Origin: Mycosarcoma maydis
Lineage: Eukaryota; Basidiomycota; Ustilaginomycetes; Ustilaginales
Direction of reading: 5' to 3'
Assembly (NCBI RefSeq): GCF_000328475.2
Contig: NC_026487.1
Coordinates: 620,001 to 684,000, forward strand
Length of the DNA stretch: 64,000 bases
The notes beneath the pieces were generated by a model. It did not search any database and was not told where the DNA came from. It saw only the letters and a program-made list of their open reading frames with translations. Shown one piece after another: positions 1 through 10,927 of this stretch. Position 1 is the stretch's first letter, and the number at the start of each line of letters is the position of its first letter. Made by a program: the position numbers and the translations under genes.

Positions 1-1
1 C

Positions 2-118
2 ACGATTGGACGAGCCGAGGTAGCGGAAGCTCTCGGATGGTGGATTGAGCGTCTCGACCCCGCTTGCAAGCTGCGTGGTTTACAGTCAACTTTGAGCCTC
101 GCATCCAATCAGATCTAA
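2..118 (+). CDS. possible C-terminal end of an unknown gene (partial)
   Basis: Reading frame 2 is open from the window edge to a TAA at 116-118, giving about 38 codons. The stretch contains AEVAEALGWWIERLDP, which looks more like folded protein than random translation, and the codons favour G/C in the third position as in the real genes here. No family is recognised, and 38 open codons can occur by chance. If real it is the last exon of a plus-strand gene lying to the left, convergent with ADE12. Confidence 0.22.
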   Translation, partial: TIGRAEVAEALGWWIERLDPACKLRGLQSTLSLASNQI

Positions 119-1796
119 TCCATTATTTCTATCCGAGGACGAGCGTGGAGGCTAGATTTCCCCTTCGGTGAAAATGACTGCTTCTTCGTTTTCAGCTTCT
201 GAACGACAACGCAGACGGCTTGCGTGGCCTGCACCAAGGTGTGAAAACTTTGACTTGCTCAAGTTCACCCTCCCTATTTCAAAAAAATGCGCAAAGGATG
301 ACGACTTTTCAGATCCTTGTCTTTCGCTCACACCGCCAGCTACTGCTGCGAGCAAAAACCAGAAGAATATTCAGACCTTTGCAATGCTCCAAGGAATTAA
401 GAATTAAACCGACGCGAGAGATGGTTGACTATCTCTAATCGAGCCAATCACATTGTTCCTTTTCATCTCTTTCATCTTTCAGAAGGGTCCTTCTTAATCG
501 TCGTGGTCTGCGCATCCTCTTCCGCAAGTTGAGAAGGCTGAGGACGACTCGGCCGAAGCTTCGGTGAACCAAAAAGGCGAAAAAGGGCCACTACGTTCAC
601 GCTTTATGTCTGCAGCGTAAACTTGATCTACTGTCTCCGGACTTGGCCGTGCGTGCCATCATCTCGCTTTCATTTCGGTGGACTTTTCGCAACGCGATCG
701 ATGCAAGTGAAAATCTGCCGTCGAGTCATCATCTCATGTTGCCACCAAGTGGCCGTCCTGCTCGCCGCGGATACTGTGATCCGCTGAAAGCGATCCCACT
801 CGTGACTCTTGTCTCCGCTGCCACGCACGACGCAGTCCGTTCAACCCTCCAGCGTGTCTGTCTTTCAGCCCCCACGTGTTCCTACGTCGCAACGCTCCAT
901 GATCACAGCTCTATGATGTAGCGACTCTTTTGTATTCCTCGTCATCTCTGTCAGGAGCAATGGAAACCGCTCACGCAGCTTCGCAACTCAAGTGTGCTCA
1001 AGTCTCGCATCAAATACCGTGTCGGTGAGATTCGCGGTCTTCAACAGCAGAAATCTAATCAACGCACGAGTTTACGTTCAATTATCGAGGCGGCGGCAAC
1101 TTGCCACCTCTGAGCTGTTTGGTGCCACAATTCCGATTCTGACCGATCGATAACTCACAACTCTCTCCTCGTCCATGACGCGCCCTTGGACCAGTTCGTG
1201 GTTCGTGAATCATGGCAGCGTGCCTCACGCCTTAAATCACGAATCGGGAATAAAAAATAACTTCTTTCTATGATATATGTTAGCTAAGAACAGTTCAACA
1301 GCTACCTCATTCCCAAACTGACAGAACTCGGCACGTGACTTGGCCTCATTCGTGAATTTCTTGACCCCCGTTTTGTTCCCTTTTATTTGGTTGGTTTTCG
1401 TTAGGCTCTTCCGTTTACAAAGAATCGTGAATGCACTCACGACTGACTCGTGAGATGTGGCCGTACACCGCAAACCCGTGATGATATCAGACGAGACAGG
1501 CCCGGCTGTTTTCGTGAGTCTCTGCTAATCAACTAGTCTGATGCCGTAAGAGCATAGCGCACCTCGTCTGTCACTATCGGCTCATTGCAAGGCTGACGCT
1601 GACCCTGTGACCAGCTTGATGACAAGCATCGCACACTCGTGGCACGCTAACTGGATAGAGTCTATCAAAGGCAACAACAGCTCAGGCTTTGGCACACTGG
1701 GTCTTTGGACTGGATTCTATTGAAACAACGCAAAATACTGCGTGGGTGAGGAGATGACTCTGGAAAAAGAACTTGTAGCTTGAAAGCCTCTAGAGA
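119..1796. other. intergenic, 3' flank of ADE12
   Basis: I see no supported gene here. The open frames are short, begin with non-ATG codons or lack protein character. The right end must hold the 3' untranslated region of ADE12. Scattered single copies of CACGA/TCGTGA-type words are present, for example near 1205 and 1241. Confidence 0.6.
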
Positions 1797-3116
1797 TCAT
1801 CCTGCACGGTGGATCATCGACTCGCGGGCAGGACCGACGCCGATCCATTCGATCTTGACGCCCAGGAACTGCTCGATGAAATCGACGTAGTTTCGGCAGT
1901 TTTCCGGCAGCTCTTCCCAGGTGGTAGTCTTGGAGATGTCCTGCTGCCATCCGGGCAGCGTCTTGTACTGCACCTCAACCTTGGCAAGCACCTCAAGGTC
2001 GGCGGGGAAGCTGGGCAGCTCCTTGCCATCAACCACATAGCCGACGCAAATCTTGATTTCCTTGAGCTGGTCCAGCACATCAAGCTTGGTCAAGTTCAGG
2101 CTGGTGTAGCCGTTGATCAGGCACGAGTAGCGCATCATGACCAGGTCGAGCCAGCCGCAACGACGACGTCGGCCGGTGGTGACGCCGTACTCGGCACCCA
2201 CCTCCTGCAGGTGGTGGCCAATCTCCTCGTGCAGCTCCGTGGGGAAGGGTCCCATACCGACACGCGTGGTGTAGGCCTTCATAACACCGATAACGTCGCC
2301 AATCGCGGTGGGCGGGATGCCAAGACCCGTCAGCACACCTCCGATCGAAGTGGACGAGCTAGTGACAAATGGATACGTGCCAAAGTCGATATCCAGGAAG
2401 AGCGCGTTGGCACCTTCGACCAGCACCTTACGGTTCTGCGCGAGCGCCGTGTGGATAAAAGTGACTCCGTCCACAATGTGAGGGCGCAGACGTTCCGCAA
2501 ATGCGCGATAGCGAGCAATCTCGCCCTCAGTGTCGTACTCAAAGTGGCCGTATCGCTTGAAGCGACCCTCGACGAGCTTACGAAACTTGGTAGCAAACAG
2601 CTCTGGGTCATAGAGGTGATGGACACGCAGACCCGATCGCGAAGCCTTGGAAGAGTAGGCCGGGCCGATGCCCTTCTTGGTGGTGCCAATGCTGCTTCCG
2701 CCAAGCTCGACCTCCTTCAGGCCATCAACGACCTGGTGAAAGTCAAACACGAGGTGAGCGCGATCCGAGATGAACAGTCGCCCATCGCAGTTGAGACCCT
2801 TCTTCTGGATCGTATCGAGTTCGGCAAAGAAAGACGGGACGTGCACCACCACACCGGAGCCAATGAAACCGGCACAGCGCGGGTTGACGAGACCCGAGGG
2901 CAAAAGGTGGAAGTCGAACTTGGTCTTGACGCCGTTGACATCGGCGACGATGGTGTGACCGGCGTTGTTACCACCAGCACATCGGGCGCAGACGTCCATC
3001 TGGCCGCTAAGTACATCAGCGAGCTTGCCCTTGCCCTCGTCACCCCACTGGGAGCCAAGCAAGACGGTGGCCTTGCCGCCCGTCTTGGAGTCGGAGGGTT
3101 TTGGCATCGCAGCCAT
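1797..3116 (-). CDS. ADE12: adenylosuccinate synthetase
   Basis: This enzyme joins IMP and aspartate with GTP to give adenylosuccinate, the first committed step from IMP to AMP, in the cytosol. The protein is 439 residues, close to the usual fungal length. The GTP/IMP-binding loop WGDEGKGK spans residues 24-31, with the catalytic Asp26, and the second catalytic residue His54 lies in NNAGHT. Near the end GVGPARE matches the family. The start is the ATG at 3116, in the context AATCATGG with A at -3; the frame continues upstream only to a non-ATG codon through low-complexity leader sequence. No introns are needed. Its 3' end faces left and its leader carries a (CA)12(CT)12 tract about 210 bases upstream. 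Identification is firm. Confidence 0.96.
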   Translation of the reverse strand: MAAMPKPSDSKTGGKATVLLGSQWGDEGKGKLADVLSGQMDVCARCAGGNNAGHTIVADVNGVKTKFDFHLLPSGLVNPRCAGFIGSGVVVHVPSFFAELDTIQKKGLNCDGRLFISDRAHLVFDFHQVVDGLKEVELGGSSIGTTKKGIGPAYSSKASRSGLRVHHLYDPELFATKFRKLVEGRFKRYGHFEYDTEGEIARYRAFAERLRPHIVDGVTFIHTALAQNRKVLVEGANALFLDIDFGTYPFVTSSSTSIGGVLTGLGIPPTAIGDVIGVMKAYTTRVGMGPFPTELHEEIGHHLQEVGAEYGVTTGRRRRCGWLDLVMMRYSCLINGYTSLNLTKLDVLDQLKEIKICVGYVVDGKELPSFPADLEVLAKVEVQYKTLPGWQQDISKTTTWEELPENCRNYVDFIEQFLGVKIEWIGVGPARESMIHRAG

Positions 3117-4273
3117 GATTGATGAAGCGTATAGAGGGTTTGGCTGTTTCCAGCGAGGGAAACAAGGTCGGTGATCAATCGATGCCGAGAGATGAAAACC
3201 CAGCAAGGGAAGGATGATCCGCGACGGTGTTGAGCACTTTCTTGATTCGTTCCACGGCTGCGCGACCCACTCGTGGCTGCCAGTCTTTGTCACAGAGCGC
3301 TGCCCTGTGCTGCTACATAACCACACCACACACACACACACACACACACACTCTCTCTCTCTCTCTCTCTCTCTCCTTTGCTGCTTGGCTCTGCAAGACA
3401 ATATTTAAAATGCATAATCAAGTTCAATCAAGTTCAAGCATTCTTGACTCGTGATTTCTTGATCCGTCGTGATTTGCGCACAGCTTCCTGTAACTCACTT
3501 TCAGCTCTCTGGAGCGAGCATCAATCACGAATTAATTTAATTACGATCGTCAATTTTGCAGTTTTGAATTTTCTTCGCGAAAGCAGAGCTGGGGAAAGAT
3601 GCCAAGTCGAAGTCTGAGACTTTGCTGCCTCGAGTCACGATTCACCTTCTGGCCGCTTTCGCCCGCCTTGTACATTTTCCCCAGCAACCCTTGCAATTCG
3701 TGCACACCTGTTTTGTCATTTGACACCTTTGCAAGCGTCACATGTCTTGTACCTGTTACGGGTGTAACCTTGGAATGAAGTCTCAGCCGAAGCGCGCCCC
3801 ATAAGTGTTAGCCTTTCCGTCGGATGGTTGAGGATTTGCTGTTTCATGCACACGTCCAGCAGTGGATGTCTGCTCAGCAAGTAAGCCAGTGTGGTGACCC
3901 ATTGAATTGGGAGTCAATAGCCTCCGGGCTCGAAGGAGTCGGTCAACCGAGCACTTCACACACTGATCCTCAGCTGCACGTATCCGTCGGGCTACAAGGT
4001 GGATAGGGAGCATTCACTTCAATTGGAGTTGCTTGAAAGCTGCGCATCTGGGATCACTTCAAACCTTTTTCTTTTGTTTGTTTCGAATTTGCAGTTTGTC
4101 TCTCTCGTCGAACGAAGGGCCGAGGACTGTTTGTCTCAGCAAAGGCATCAAAGCTTTTTTTTGGTACGCTGGGCTTCAAGGAAGGAAGATGAAATGCATG
4201 GATATGGTATTGAGGGACAAAATAGAATCACGAATGCTACACCTGAGAAAGAAAAAGGGGGATGCTGTTGCGA
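3117..4273. promoter_or_regulatory. ADE12 promoter region / PRI2 3' flank
   Basis: About 1.15 kb between the PRI2 stop and the ADE12 start, both minus strand. Apart from the compound microsatellite it holds no convincing ORF. Pyrimidine-rich patches and AT-rich sequence near 3400-3560 fit a promoter. No specific factor site is assigned. Confidence 0.5.
3327..3374. repeat. (CA)12(CT)12 compound microsatellite
   Basis: Twelve CA dinucleotides run directly into twelve CT dinucleotides, about 210 bases upstream of the ADE12 start, so in its promoter or 5' leader. On the ADE12 sense strand it reads as AG repeats followed by TG repeats. Confidence 0.95.
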
Positions 4274-5905
4274 CTAGGAATCAACCATGCCTTCAGCCGC
4301 CGCTGTGGGTCGAGCCTGCTGTGGCGATGTTGTCTCAGGTGCTGCCTCGTGAGACAAGAGGTCCATGTCGTGATCTGCGTCACTGGTTTGGCTGCGGTCC
4401 GCGCCTTGCGCAGCATTCTCGGCGTGTGCTAGCTTCCAACTGCTTTCAAAGTACCTGTTGGGATGGGTAACCGTCTCACCTCGGCCATCGAGGCCCTGAC
4501 CCTTCTTGACACCCTGCCGCTGGTGTGTGATTTCAAAGATGCGTGTGCAGGCGACATGATAGTGGCCTTGTTTTACCGAAGCCAGAATCTCGGACTGTTC
4601 TGCCTGATTGAGGCCGTAGTGCTGCACCATGGCCGTGGACAGGTTCGTCGTAGAGAAATGCCGAAAGGGACAACCATGTGAGTCCTGTGGACCGGGCTGA
4701 TCCTGCGTCAAGATGCGTGCACAGCTCTTGGCCGGATAGTTCATCCGTCGACCCTCGAGACCGTAGCCGTGTCGAATGTTGTAGCGATACTCCTTGTTGA
4801 ATTTGTCGTCGGTTATGTGTTTGAAGCTTCGACGCCAAAAGACGAGCGCCTCTTCGACCGGCAAGCCGAGCTCTTTGAGGAAGAGGTTGTACTGCAGTCT
4901 ACCGTAGTGCTTGAGATGTCCTGTGGTGGTGAGCGTGCTCTGGAGATTCTTCATGCACATGGGGGCATGCGTCTTGACCAACGCATCCACCATACCGGCA
5001 GTCACGGTGGTGCTACCATCGGCTGTGATGCTGGATCCGGTGTAATCGGTCGAGATACCGGCGAGGAAGCCCATGCTCAGGTGGGAAAGGACGGGCAAGA
5101 GACGGTCGTCCTCGTCGAGTCGTGGCAGAGCACGAGCTGTCATCTCGAGATCACGAAGCAGGCGCGATTGAAACTCGGCAAGAACGAGACTGGACTGCTC
5201 CTTGATCGGCACCCATGCTTGGCCTGCTCGCATGAACACCCTTCGCTTCTCTACCAGGTCGGTGACTCGGGTCCAATCGACCTTGAAGAACGTCTCGCTC
5301 TCAAACGTCGTGGCCATTTTGGGATGGGTAGCCACCAGCTGTTCGCGATACATGCTCTTCTCTTCGGAGGAAACGGGCTGCCAATCGAGCTTGAGGTCAC
5401 GCATAAAGCTCTCGCGCTCCACTGCGTCGTCGGTCTCGAAGCGAAGACGGAAGAGCAGAGACTCGGCCTTGACAAAGCGTCTTCGCAGATCTTCGCTGCG
5501 ACAGAACGCGAGACGGAGCACAAAGTGACTGACATGGTCCTTGAGACGCTCAGCGAGTAGGTCTGTGGTCTTCAGAGCAGTATTGGCGTTGAGCGGCAAC
5601 AGACGCTTGGCGAGCGCGTTGACAGCATCCTTGGTTTCGCCATAGGTACGATTCCTAGCTTGTGACGATTCGATCTCTGCTAGTACCTTGAGACGATCGA
5701 TGGCCCACGACTCAAATTGCTCTATAGTCACCTCATGGGTAGGAGGCAGTGTGTAAAAGTTGAGTCGGTGCGCATACCTTGCAAGCGCCTTGTCGGTGTG
5801 ATGATAAGCTACCGATCCAGGTGCAGATGTGCTTGCATGTCCAGTGACGTTCGAGACGTTGCCGAAGCTCGAAGGCACCGACGGAGGTGCTGCTGTGCGA
5901 AACAT
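4274..5905 (-). CDS. PRI2: DNA primase large subunit
   Basis: The regulatory subunit of the eukaryotic primase within the DNA polymerase alpha-primase complex; it helps the small subunit start RNA primers and hand them to Pol alpha. The protein is 543 residues. The C-terminal iron-sulfur domain is recognisable by four cysteines in the family spacing: Cys317 (APMCMKN), Cys395 (KSCARIL), Cys412 (HGCPFRH) and Cys453 (VACTRIF). The N-terminal helical domain begins near residue 40 with RLNFYTLPP. The ATG at 5905 (MFRTAAPP) is chosen because the 20-codon upward extension begins at TTG and the yeast protein also begins MFR. It is divergent from NUP155, with 647 bases between the start codons. The C-terminal 50 residues are acidic and low complexity. 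Identification is firm. Confidence 0.96.
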   Translation of the reverse strand: MFRTAAPPSVPSSFGNVSNVTGHASTSAPGSVAYHHTDKALARYAHRLNFYTLPPTHEVTIEQFESWAIDRLKVLAEIESSQARNRTYGETKDAVNALAKRLLPLNANTALKTTDLLAERLKDHVSHFVLRLAFCRSEDLRRRFVKAESLLFRLRFETDDAVERESFMRDLKLDWQPVSSEEKSMYREQLVATHPKMATTFESETFFKVDWTRVTDLVEKRRVFMRAGQAWVPIKEQSSLVLAEFQSRLLRDLEMTARALPRLDEDDRLLPVLSHLSMGFLAGISTDYTGSSITADGSTTVTAGMVDALVKTHAPMCMKNLQSTLTTTGHLKHYGRLQYNLFLKELGLPVEEALVFWRRSFKHITDDKFNKEYRYNIRHGYGLEGRRMNYPAKSCARILTQDQPGPQDSHGCPFRHFSTTNLSTAMVQHYGLNQAEQSEILASVKQGHYHVACTRIFEITHQRQGVKKGQGLDGRGETVTHPNRYFESSWKLAHAENAAQGADRSQTSDADHDMDLLSHEAAPETTSPQQARPTAAAEGMVDS

Positions 5906-6552
5906 ATTGACCTGATTGAGCTGCGAAGAACGATGGCAACCAAGGTGTCTATGTGAAGCGGACAAGTATCGATGGCAGTCGTAAGCGACGAGGCGAACCT
6001 TTGTGCCTCTTCATGTCTATGCGGTACAGCTCGTGTGGAGAGCCAAAAGCGTGTTGTTCTTGCCAGTCTGAAATTCCACGGTGGTTCAGCTCAGCTCAAC
6101 GCGACGCGCCACTCACCACAGAAAGAGCAGCGTGTTGAGTGCGCCGAGTGATGCATCACCGATTCGAATAGATTCCAGCTGCCGATATAAATCTAGCACC
6201 GGTTGCACAGGGCAACATCCACAAAGCTGAGAAATTCTCATGATGGATTTACGATTCACGATTCACGAATCACGAAATCACGAATAATCACATCACGAAT
6301 CGTACTTACGACTTTTTTGACAGCTTCGTCCTCTTGTCAACATACTCAACTCGATTTCTCTCATCAACCTGCCCCATCACTGCTCTCGTCTTCGCACTCT
6401 TGCTTCATCGATACAGTGGCACCACTTCTACCAGAGACAGCTGCGGCCCGCACTGAACACTCGTGCTCAGTTTCGTTTGCTGCACCGGCTGCGCTCGTCA
6501 GACGCAAGGGGAACATCATCTGCATTTGCATCGCGACTGGCACCATAACACC
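5906..6552. promoter_or_regulatory. divergent PRI2/NUP155 promoter region
   Basis: Both flanking genes start at its edges, so the 647 bases must hold both promoters. It contains a heptamer-family cluster at 6249-6302 and a TATA-like ATATAAAT near 6185. The part just before NUP155 is pyrimidine-rich, as in other leaders of the window. Confidence 0.55.
6249..6302. repeat. heptamer cluster (GATTCAC/CACGAAT), degenerate
   Basis: About seven near-copies of the window-wide motif: ACGATTC and CACGATTC units, then the word flips to CACGAAT/CACGAAAT units. It lies in the PRI2/NUP155 divergent promoter. Confidence 0.8.
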
Positions 6553-9500
6553 ATGATGCCTGCTGATCCTTACTCGCTCGAATCCCTGCGTGAGGCAGAG
6601 GAAACCTTCCGACGTTGCGAACAGGGTCGCATCGCTCTTCCAGAAGTAAAGCAGCGCACTCCAACACGCGATGCTCCCTACCAACAACACCGTCTCGATC
6701 CATGGGTTGGCTTTGACAAGTCCAGAACCCTTCCCATTCCACCAGACGTATTCACTGGAATCAAGAGTGCCAGTCCGACAGCAACACAGTCCCTGTTTCC
6801 AGCCATACGTAGAGCCTGCATCACGGTCGACAACAAGGTCTATCTCTGGTCTTACCTCGAAGGTCAAGCTGCTTTCGAATTCTACTGTGTTCCCGACGAT
6901 CAGGTCGTCATTGCTGCTAGCGTACTGCCAGTAAGATCTGGCGTATTTGCCGATATAGTCACTCATGTGCTTGTACTTAGCATCGGAACATCTGTGCGCG
7001 AGGGAAAGTACATCAAAGTGCTCGGGCTCTCCTATACGCAGAATGGGGATCACTCCAAAGTCGAGGTTCTCGAAGCAGGCATGAGCGCCAACACCAACGG
7101 CGTCATTCTTGACAACATCACTGGCACCGATACCGGACGCATCTTTGCTACCGGCTCCGACCACTGCCTCTACGAGCTCGTCTACCAGAGGAACGAGGGC
7201 TGGTTCACCAGTAAGTGCTACTTGCGCAACATCACCAACCCACGCCTCTCGAATCTCTTGCCAACATTTGTAAAAGCCGACAAAAAGCTCCTCTACATTA
7301 CGGTGGACAATGCTCGGCAGCTTGTGTATACGCTTCGCCAAGGTGACTTGATTGAGGTCTTCAGCCTGTCATCCAAAGATCCCTCCTCAGCACCGGAAAG
7401 GCGCGGTCAGACCGTGGGTACCTCTGGACAGCAAGGTACACCCCATGCTCGCTATGACGTAGGCTCCATCGTGTGGATTGGACCTGTAGAACGCGAGGCT
7501 CGCTTCAACGTCGTTCTGCTCGCGGTCACCGATCGCGGCTACCGCATCTTCCTCGACAACTTCCAAGGGCGTTCCGAGCCTGCCATCACGGTTCGTGCTC
7601 CACCCGCTCTGCAGCAGCCTCCTGGTGTCGCTTCTTCTGCGAACCCTGCCGGCTACTCGCAACAACAGGGTCCACAGCAGCAACAGTCACTCGTACAGCA
7701 GCAAACCATCACCAGAGCCGTTTCCTCTGTCTTCTATGCGGGCGATGTCTTCATGATGGGCTTCAACTACAACAACCTTCCGTGTCAAATCTGCTGCATC
7801 ACGCCATCACTCAATGCGAATACCACCACCACCGGTCCTGTCGAGAAGGCTACGTTCATCGACCTGGAATTGACTCTGAGCACGCCCATATTTGCCGAAG
7901 CTCCGCCCAGTCGCAAACCCACGCAGATCACCGACAACGGTGAACTGGTACGAGCTACTTATGCTCAGAACCTTCGACCGCCTCGCAGCTTCCTTGTGCT
8001 CGACAACAACGGTCTCACCGAGCTGGTCGAGCGTCGTCCTGTCGACACGCTGCGTGGTTTGCTTGAGTCCGGTACGCCCGTCAACAGCGCTGCCATGATG
8101 CAGTTCTTTGGCTCTTTCGGCTCGATAGAGGCTTGCGAGACCGCTCTCGCTATTGTGGCTCACAACTCGCAGGTGGCTGCTCCCCGTGTCACCATCGGCT
8201 CTTCCGCCGGAGTCGCCGCAGGTGTTGCCCAAACCGTCTCGGAAGAGGTTGTCGCGCTCGCATCTCGAGTCTTCTTTAGCCAGTACGGCTCGTGGCCTGC
8301 CGACACAACCGTCTCGGCCGCTCTATCTACCCCAAGGACGTCGCGCCATGACGGTCTAGCGCTCTACATTGGCTGCATTCTCAAGCGTGTCTGGGATCGC
8401 GCTATCATGCCTGCTGAGCCCGTCAAATCAGGAACCAAGCCAGCTGCACCTGCAGCCTCTAGCAGCGCTCTCACCACTTACCGCGCTGCCGGCATAGCGG
8501 GGAGCACGTCGACTGGTCCTAAGCTACCGCTCCGAAAGGAAGACCTGGAAGAGACGCTTCAAGATCTGGTTCCGCTCCACGATTTTATGCAGCAGAGCGC
8601 AAAGTTGTTTGGTGTTGGCGGCTCGTCGGCGGCGAATCGGAGCTTTGTCAATGGCGTCGGTTACGACCAGGAGCGAGCGGCCAAGCTAGACCAGGAGAGC
8701 TTCAGCAGACTCAAAGCGCTCGTGTCGAGGGCAACGGAGGCTACCAACTTTATGCTCTTCCTTATCGACCATGGTTTGAAGGCTCTGTTGGATGCATGCT
8801 CTGCCGAAGCCAAGGATGTGATCGTGAATTTGCGTTTCGGCGAGCTGATCACGTCGGAACAAGGTAAACGTGCCTCTAAGGAGCTCGTCACCGCGCTGAT
8901 CGAGGCACGCATCGGAGCGCAGGTCAGCATTGATGCCGTGGCCGACGCTTTGCAGGCTCGATGCGGAAGCTTCTGCTCCGCTGACGATGTTCGACAGTAC
9001 AAGGCTACCGAATGCATCCGTCGAGCCAAAGAGGCGCGCGCCGAACAGGACAAGATGGACAACCTACGTATGAGCCAAAAGCTGCTTGCCAAGGGCGCAA
9101 GTCAGTTGTCGTTGGAAAAGCTGCGCGGTGTCTGTCAAGACTATGGATCGCTCGGTTACGCGACTGGTGCGATCGAACTGGCTCTTCAGTGTGCTGCGGA
9201 ATGGGATCCTTCTGGCATTGCTGCTTGTTATCTGGCCGAAGGTAGCCCGGAAGGGTCTGAGCACCGAGCGCGTCGCGAAGTGGCGGATCGACTCAAGCAG
9301 GCGTACCAGCTAGTGTTTGACACGCTGCAAGAGCTCGATGAGCGTCTCGATGCTGCGTACAACGTTGGAGCTGATGAAGCGCAGGTGCGACTAGCGATCA
9401 ACACGAGCGATAAGGCACGCACCGAGGCGTATGCGCGTGCGGAAGCTTGGCAGGATGCGCTCTTCCACGAATGCATGTACGAGTGGCTGATAGAACGCAA

Positions 9501-10671
9501 GATGACGGATCAGCTGCTTTCGATGCGGACACCTTATCTGGAGCAGTTTCTCGTCAAACGACCCACTGGCGTCAAGGCACACGATGCTGCGTTTCTGCGA
9601 ACGTTGCGAAACTTGCTCTGGCAGTTGTACGTGCGTCACGGCGAATATTTTGCAGCTGCCCAAGTTTTGGATGCGTTGGCGCACTCGAAGGAGTTTGCAC
9701 TGGATCTGCGCGATCGGATCGAGTACCTAGCTCTAGCAGTGGGCAACGCCAAGTCGGTTTCACCATCGCACGTTGAGGCGAACGAGGTGGTGACATTCCT
9801 CTCGCAGGCCGAAGACTCGCTGGAAGTAGCGCAGATTCAAGCGCGAGTTCTGCAGGCGCTGCAACAGGTCGGACCGGACGAGCTGGATGCGGAACGATGT
9901 GCGCTGCTCGCCGATTCGATCGAGTGGCTCGACGAGGAGCTTCTGGATCTTTCGACGCTCTACAAGAAGCTAGCCGAGCCATTTGAGCTACTGGAAGAGC
10001 AGCTGGCGATGATTGCGTCTGCCGAGCTGCACGATGTGGCGTTGGTGTCGGAGCTGTGGATTGGGTTGATATGCAAGCAGCACGCCAGCAGTCGCGACGA
10101 GGACGCGTACAAGGCGATCTCGGCGCTGACCGTGCAACTCTTCACGCGGCTGGATCGGAGTGAGGTGGCGTGTCCGATGGACAACGTGTTTGACTTGCTC
10201 TTGAGGTACGCATACGAGCAGATGCGTCCGGAGGGCGAGGTGCGCGACGAGAGTGTTCCTGCTGGCTTCGCAAGGCGAGTTGGCAACCAAGATCACACGC
10301 GATCCACGCTCGACATCCCGCAAGGTTGGGCGAGTGAAACAATGCTTCGGGCGACCGGTGCGCCCGAGCTGATTCTCGACATCCTCGAGTCCGCGCTGGC
10401 CACCAGGCCGCAACCGTGGAACAGTGTGCGCGGACATACGTTCCTCTACGCCGAAGTCGCCGAATTCGCCCGCACATGGATTCAGCTCTCCACCACATCG
10501 CCCCTCGCATCTTCAGCCGCTAGACGTGACTTGGGCTTCGCCACCCATCTCGCCCCACTCACCACGGTCCAAGTGCACAGACTTTCCGCTCTGCTCAATT
10601 CCATCATCCAACATTCCTCCGCCGCCGCCTCCGCCCGCAGCGCGTTGGATCTCCTCAAGCTCTATTACTAG
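6553..10671 (+). CDS. NUP170: nucleoporin of the Nup155/Nup157/Nup170 family
   Basis: A large scaffold nucleoporin of the inner ring of the nuclear pore complex. The protein is 1372 residues, the normal size for the family. The N-terminal half (about 60-520) is the beta-propeller; FPAIRRACITVDNKVYLWSY resembles the opening of the human Nup155 propeller, and a VLGLSY block follows. A glutamine/proline-rich loop near residues 355-385 interrupts it. From about residue 600 on the protein is alpha-helical solenoid. The ATG at 6553 (ATGATG, preceded by ACACC) is chosen because the open frame upstream begins only with GTG and reads like leader. It has a single exon and is convergent with the PDH E1 alpha gene 256 bases away. 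The yeast gene pair NUP157/NUP170 corresponds to one gene here, so the symbol is approximate. Confidence 0.92.
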   Translation: MMPADPYSLESLREAEETFRRCEQGRIALPEVKQRTPTRDAPYQQHRLDPWVGFDKSRTLPIPPDVFTGIKSASPTATQSLFPAIRRACITVDNKVYLWSYLEGQAAFEFYCVPDDQVVIAASVLPVRSGVFADIVTHVLVLSIGTSVREGKYIKVLGLSYTQNGDHSKVEVLEAGMSANTNGVILDNITGTDTGRIFATGSDHCLYELVYQRNEGWFTSKCYLRNITNPRLSNLLPTFVKADKKLLYITVDNARQLVYTLRQGDLIEVFSLSSKDPSSAPERRGQTVGTSGQQGTPHARYDVGSIVWIGPVEREARFNVVLLAVTDRGYRIFLDNFQGRSEPAITVRAPPALQQPPGVASSANPAGYSQQQGPQQQQSLVQQQTITRAVSSVFYAGDVFMMGFNYNNLPCQICCITPSLNANTTTTGPVEKATFIDLELTLSTPIFAEAPPSRKPTQITDNGELVRATYAQNLRPPRSFLVLDNNGLTELVERRPVDTLRGLLESGTPVNSAAMMQFFGSFGSIEACETALAIVAHNSQVAAPRVTIGSSAGVAAGVAQTVSEEVVALASRVFFSQYGSWPADTTVSAALSTPRTSRHDGLALYIGCILKRVWDRAIMPAEPVKSGTKPAAPAASSSALTTYRAAGIAGSTSTGPKLPLRKEDLEETLQDLVPLHDFMQQSAKLFGVGGSSAANRSFVNGVGYDQERAAKLDQESFSRLKALVSRATEATNFMLFLIDHGLKALLDACSAEAKDVIVNLRFGELITSEQGKRASKELVTALIEARIGAQVSIDAVADALQARCGSFCSADDVRQYKATECIRRAKEARAEQDKMDNLRMSQKLLAKGASQLSLEKLRGVCQDYGSLGYATGAIELALQCAAEWDPSGIAACYLAEGSPEGSEHRARREVADRLKQAYQLVFDTLQELDERLDAAYNVGADEAQVRLAINTSDKARTEAYARAEAWQDALFHECMYEWLIERKMTDQLLSMRTPYLEQFLVKRPTGVKAHDAAFLRTLRNLLWQLYVRHGEYFAAAQVLDALAHSKEFALDLRDRIEYLALAVGNAKSVSPSHVEANEVVTFLSQAEDSLEVAQIQARVLQALQQVGPDELDAERCALLADSIEWLDEELLDLSTLYKKLAEPFELLEEQLAMIASAELHDVALVSELWIGLICKQHASSRDEDAYKAISALTVQLFTRLDRSEVACPMDNVFDLLLRYAYEQMRPEGEVRDESVPAGFARRVGNQDHTRSTLDIPQGWASETMLRATGAPELILDILESALATRPQPWNSVRGHTFLYAEVAEFARTWIQLSTTSPLASSAARRDLGFATHLAPLTTVQVHRLSALLNSIIQHSSAAASARSALDLLKLYY

Positions 10672-10927
10672 CTTCACTGCCACCCTATATCTGCTCACCA
10701 CCTGTACTGGCCATCTGTTCCTGTCCAATTCAAACTCAGTTCACGCCGGCTTTGTGGCCCAATCAGGTGCGAGTCGCGAGTGCAAACACAGGCGTCAGGC
10801 AAGCTGAATGGAGCAGAGTGAAATTCACGATTCACTATTGTGAAATTGAGACATTGCACGCGAGAAAGGACGAGGCAAGACGCAACAGAGCGTCGAGTGG
10901 AGGTAGGCGATGTGTTACAAGGAGGGA
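10672..10927. terminator. convergent 3' region NUP155 / PDA1
   Basis: 256 bases between two stop codons of converging genes. It must hold both 3' untranslated ends. One copy of the ATTCACGATTCAC word occurs near 10820. No clear polyadenylation signal is assigned. Confidence 0.4.

Noticed and set aside
2330..2704. Frames starting with non-ATG codons that extend real genes at the N-terminus (ADE12, PRI2, NUP170, SWI3-like, PhoD-like, HIS7, ABC transporter, ATP11)
   Set aside because: In each case a nearby ATG in a good context matches the family N-terminus, and the extension begins at TTG or GTG.
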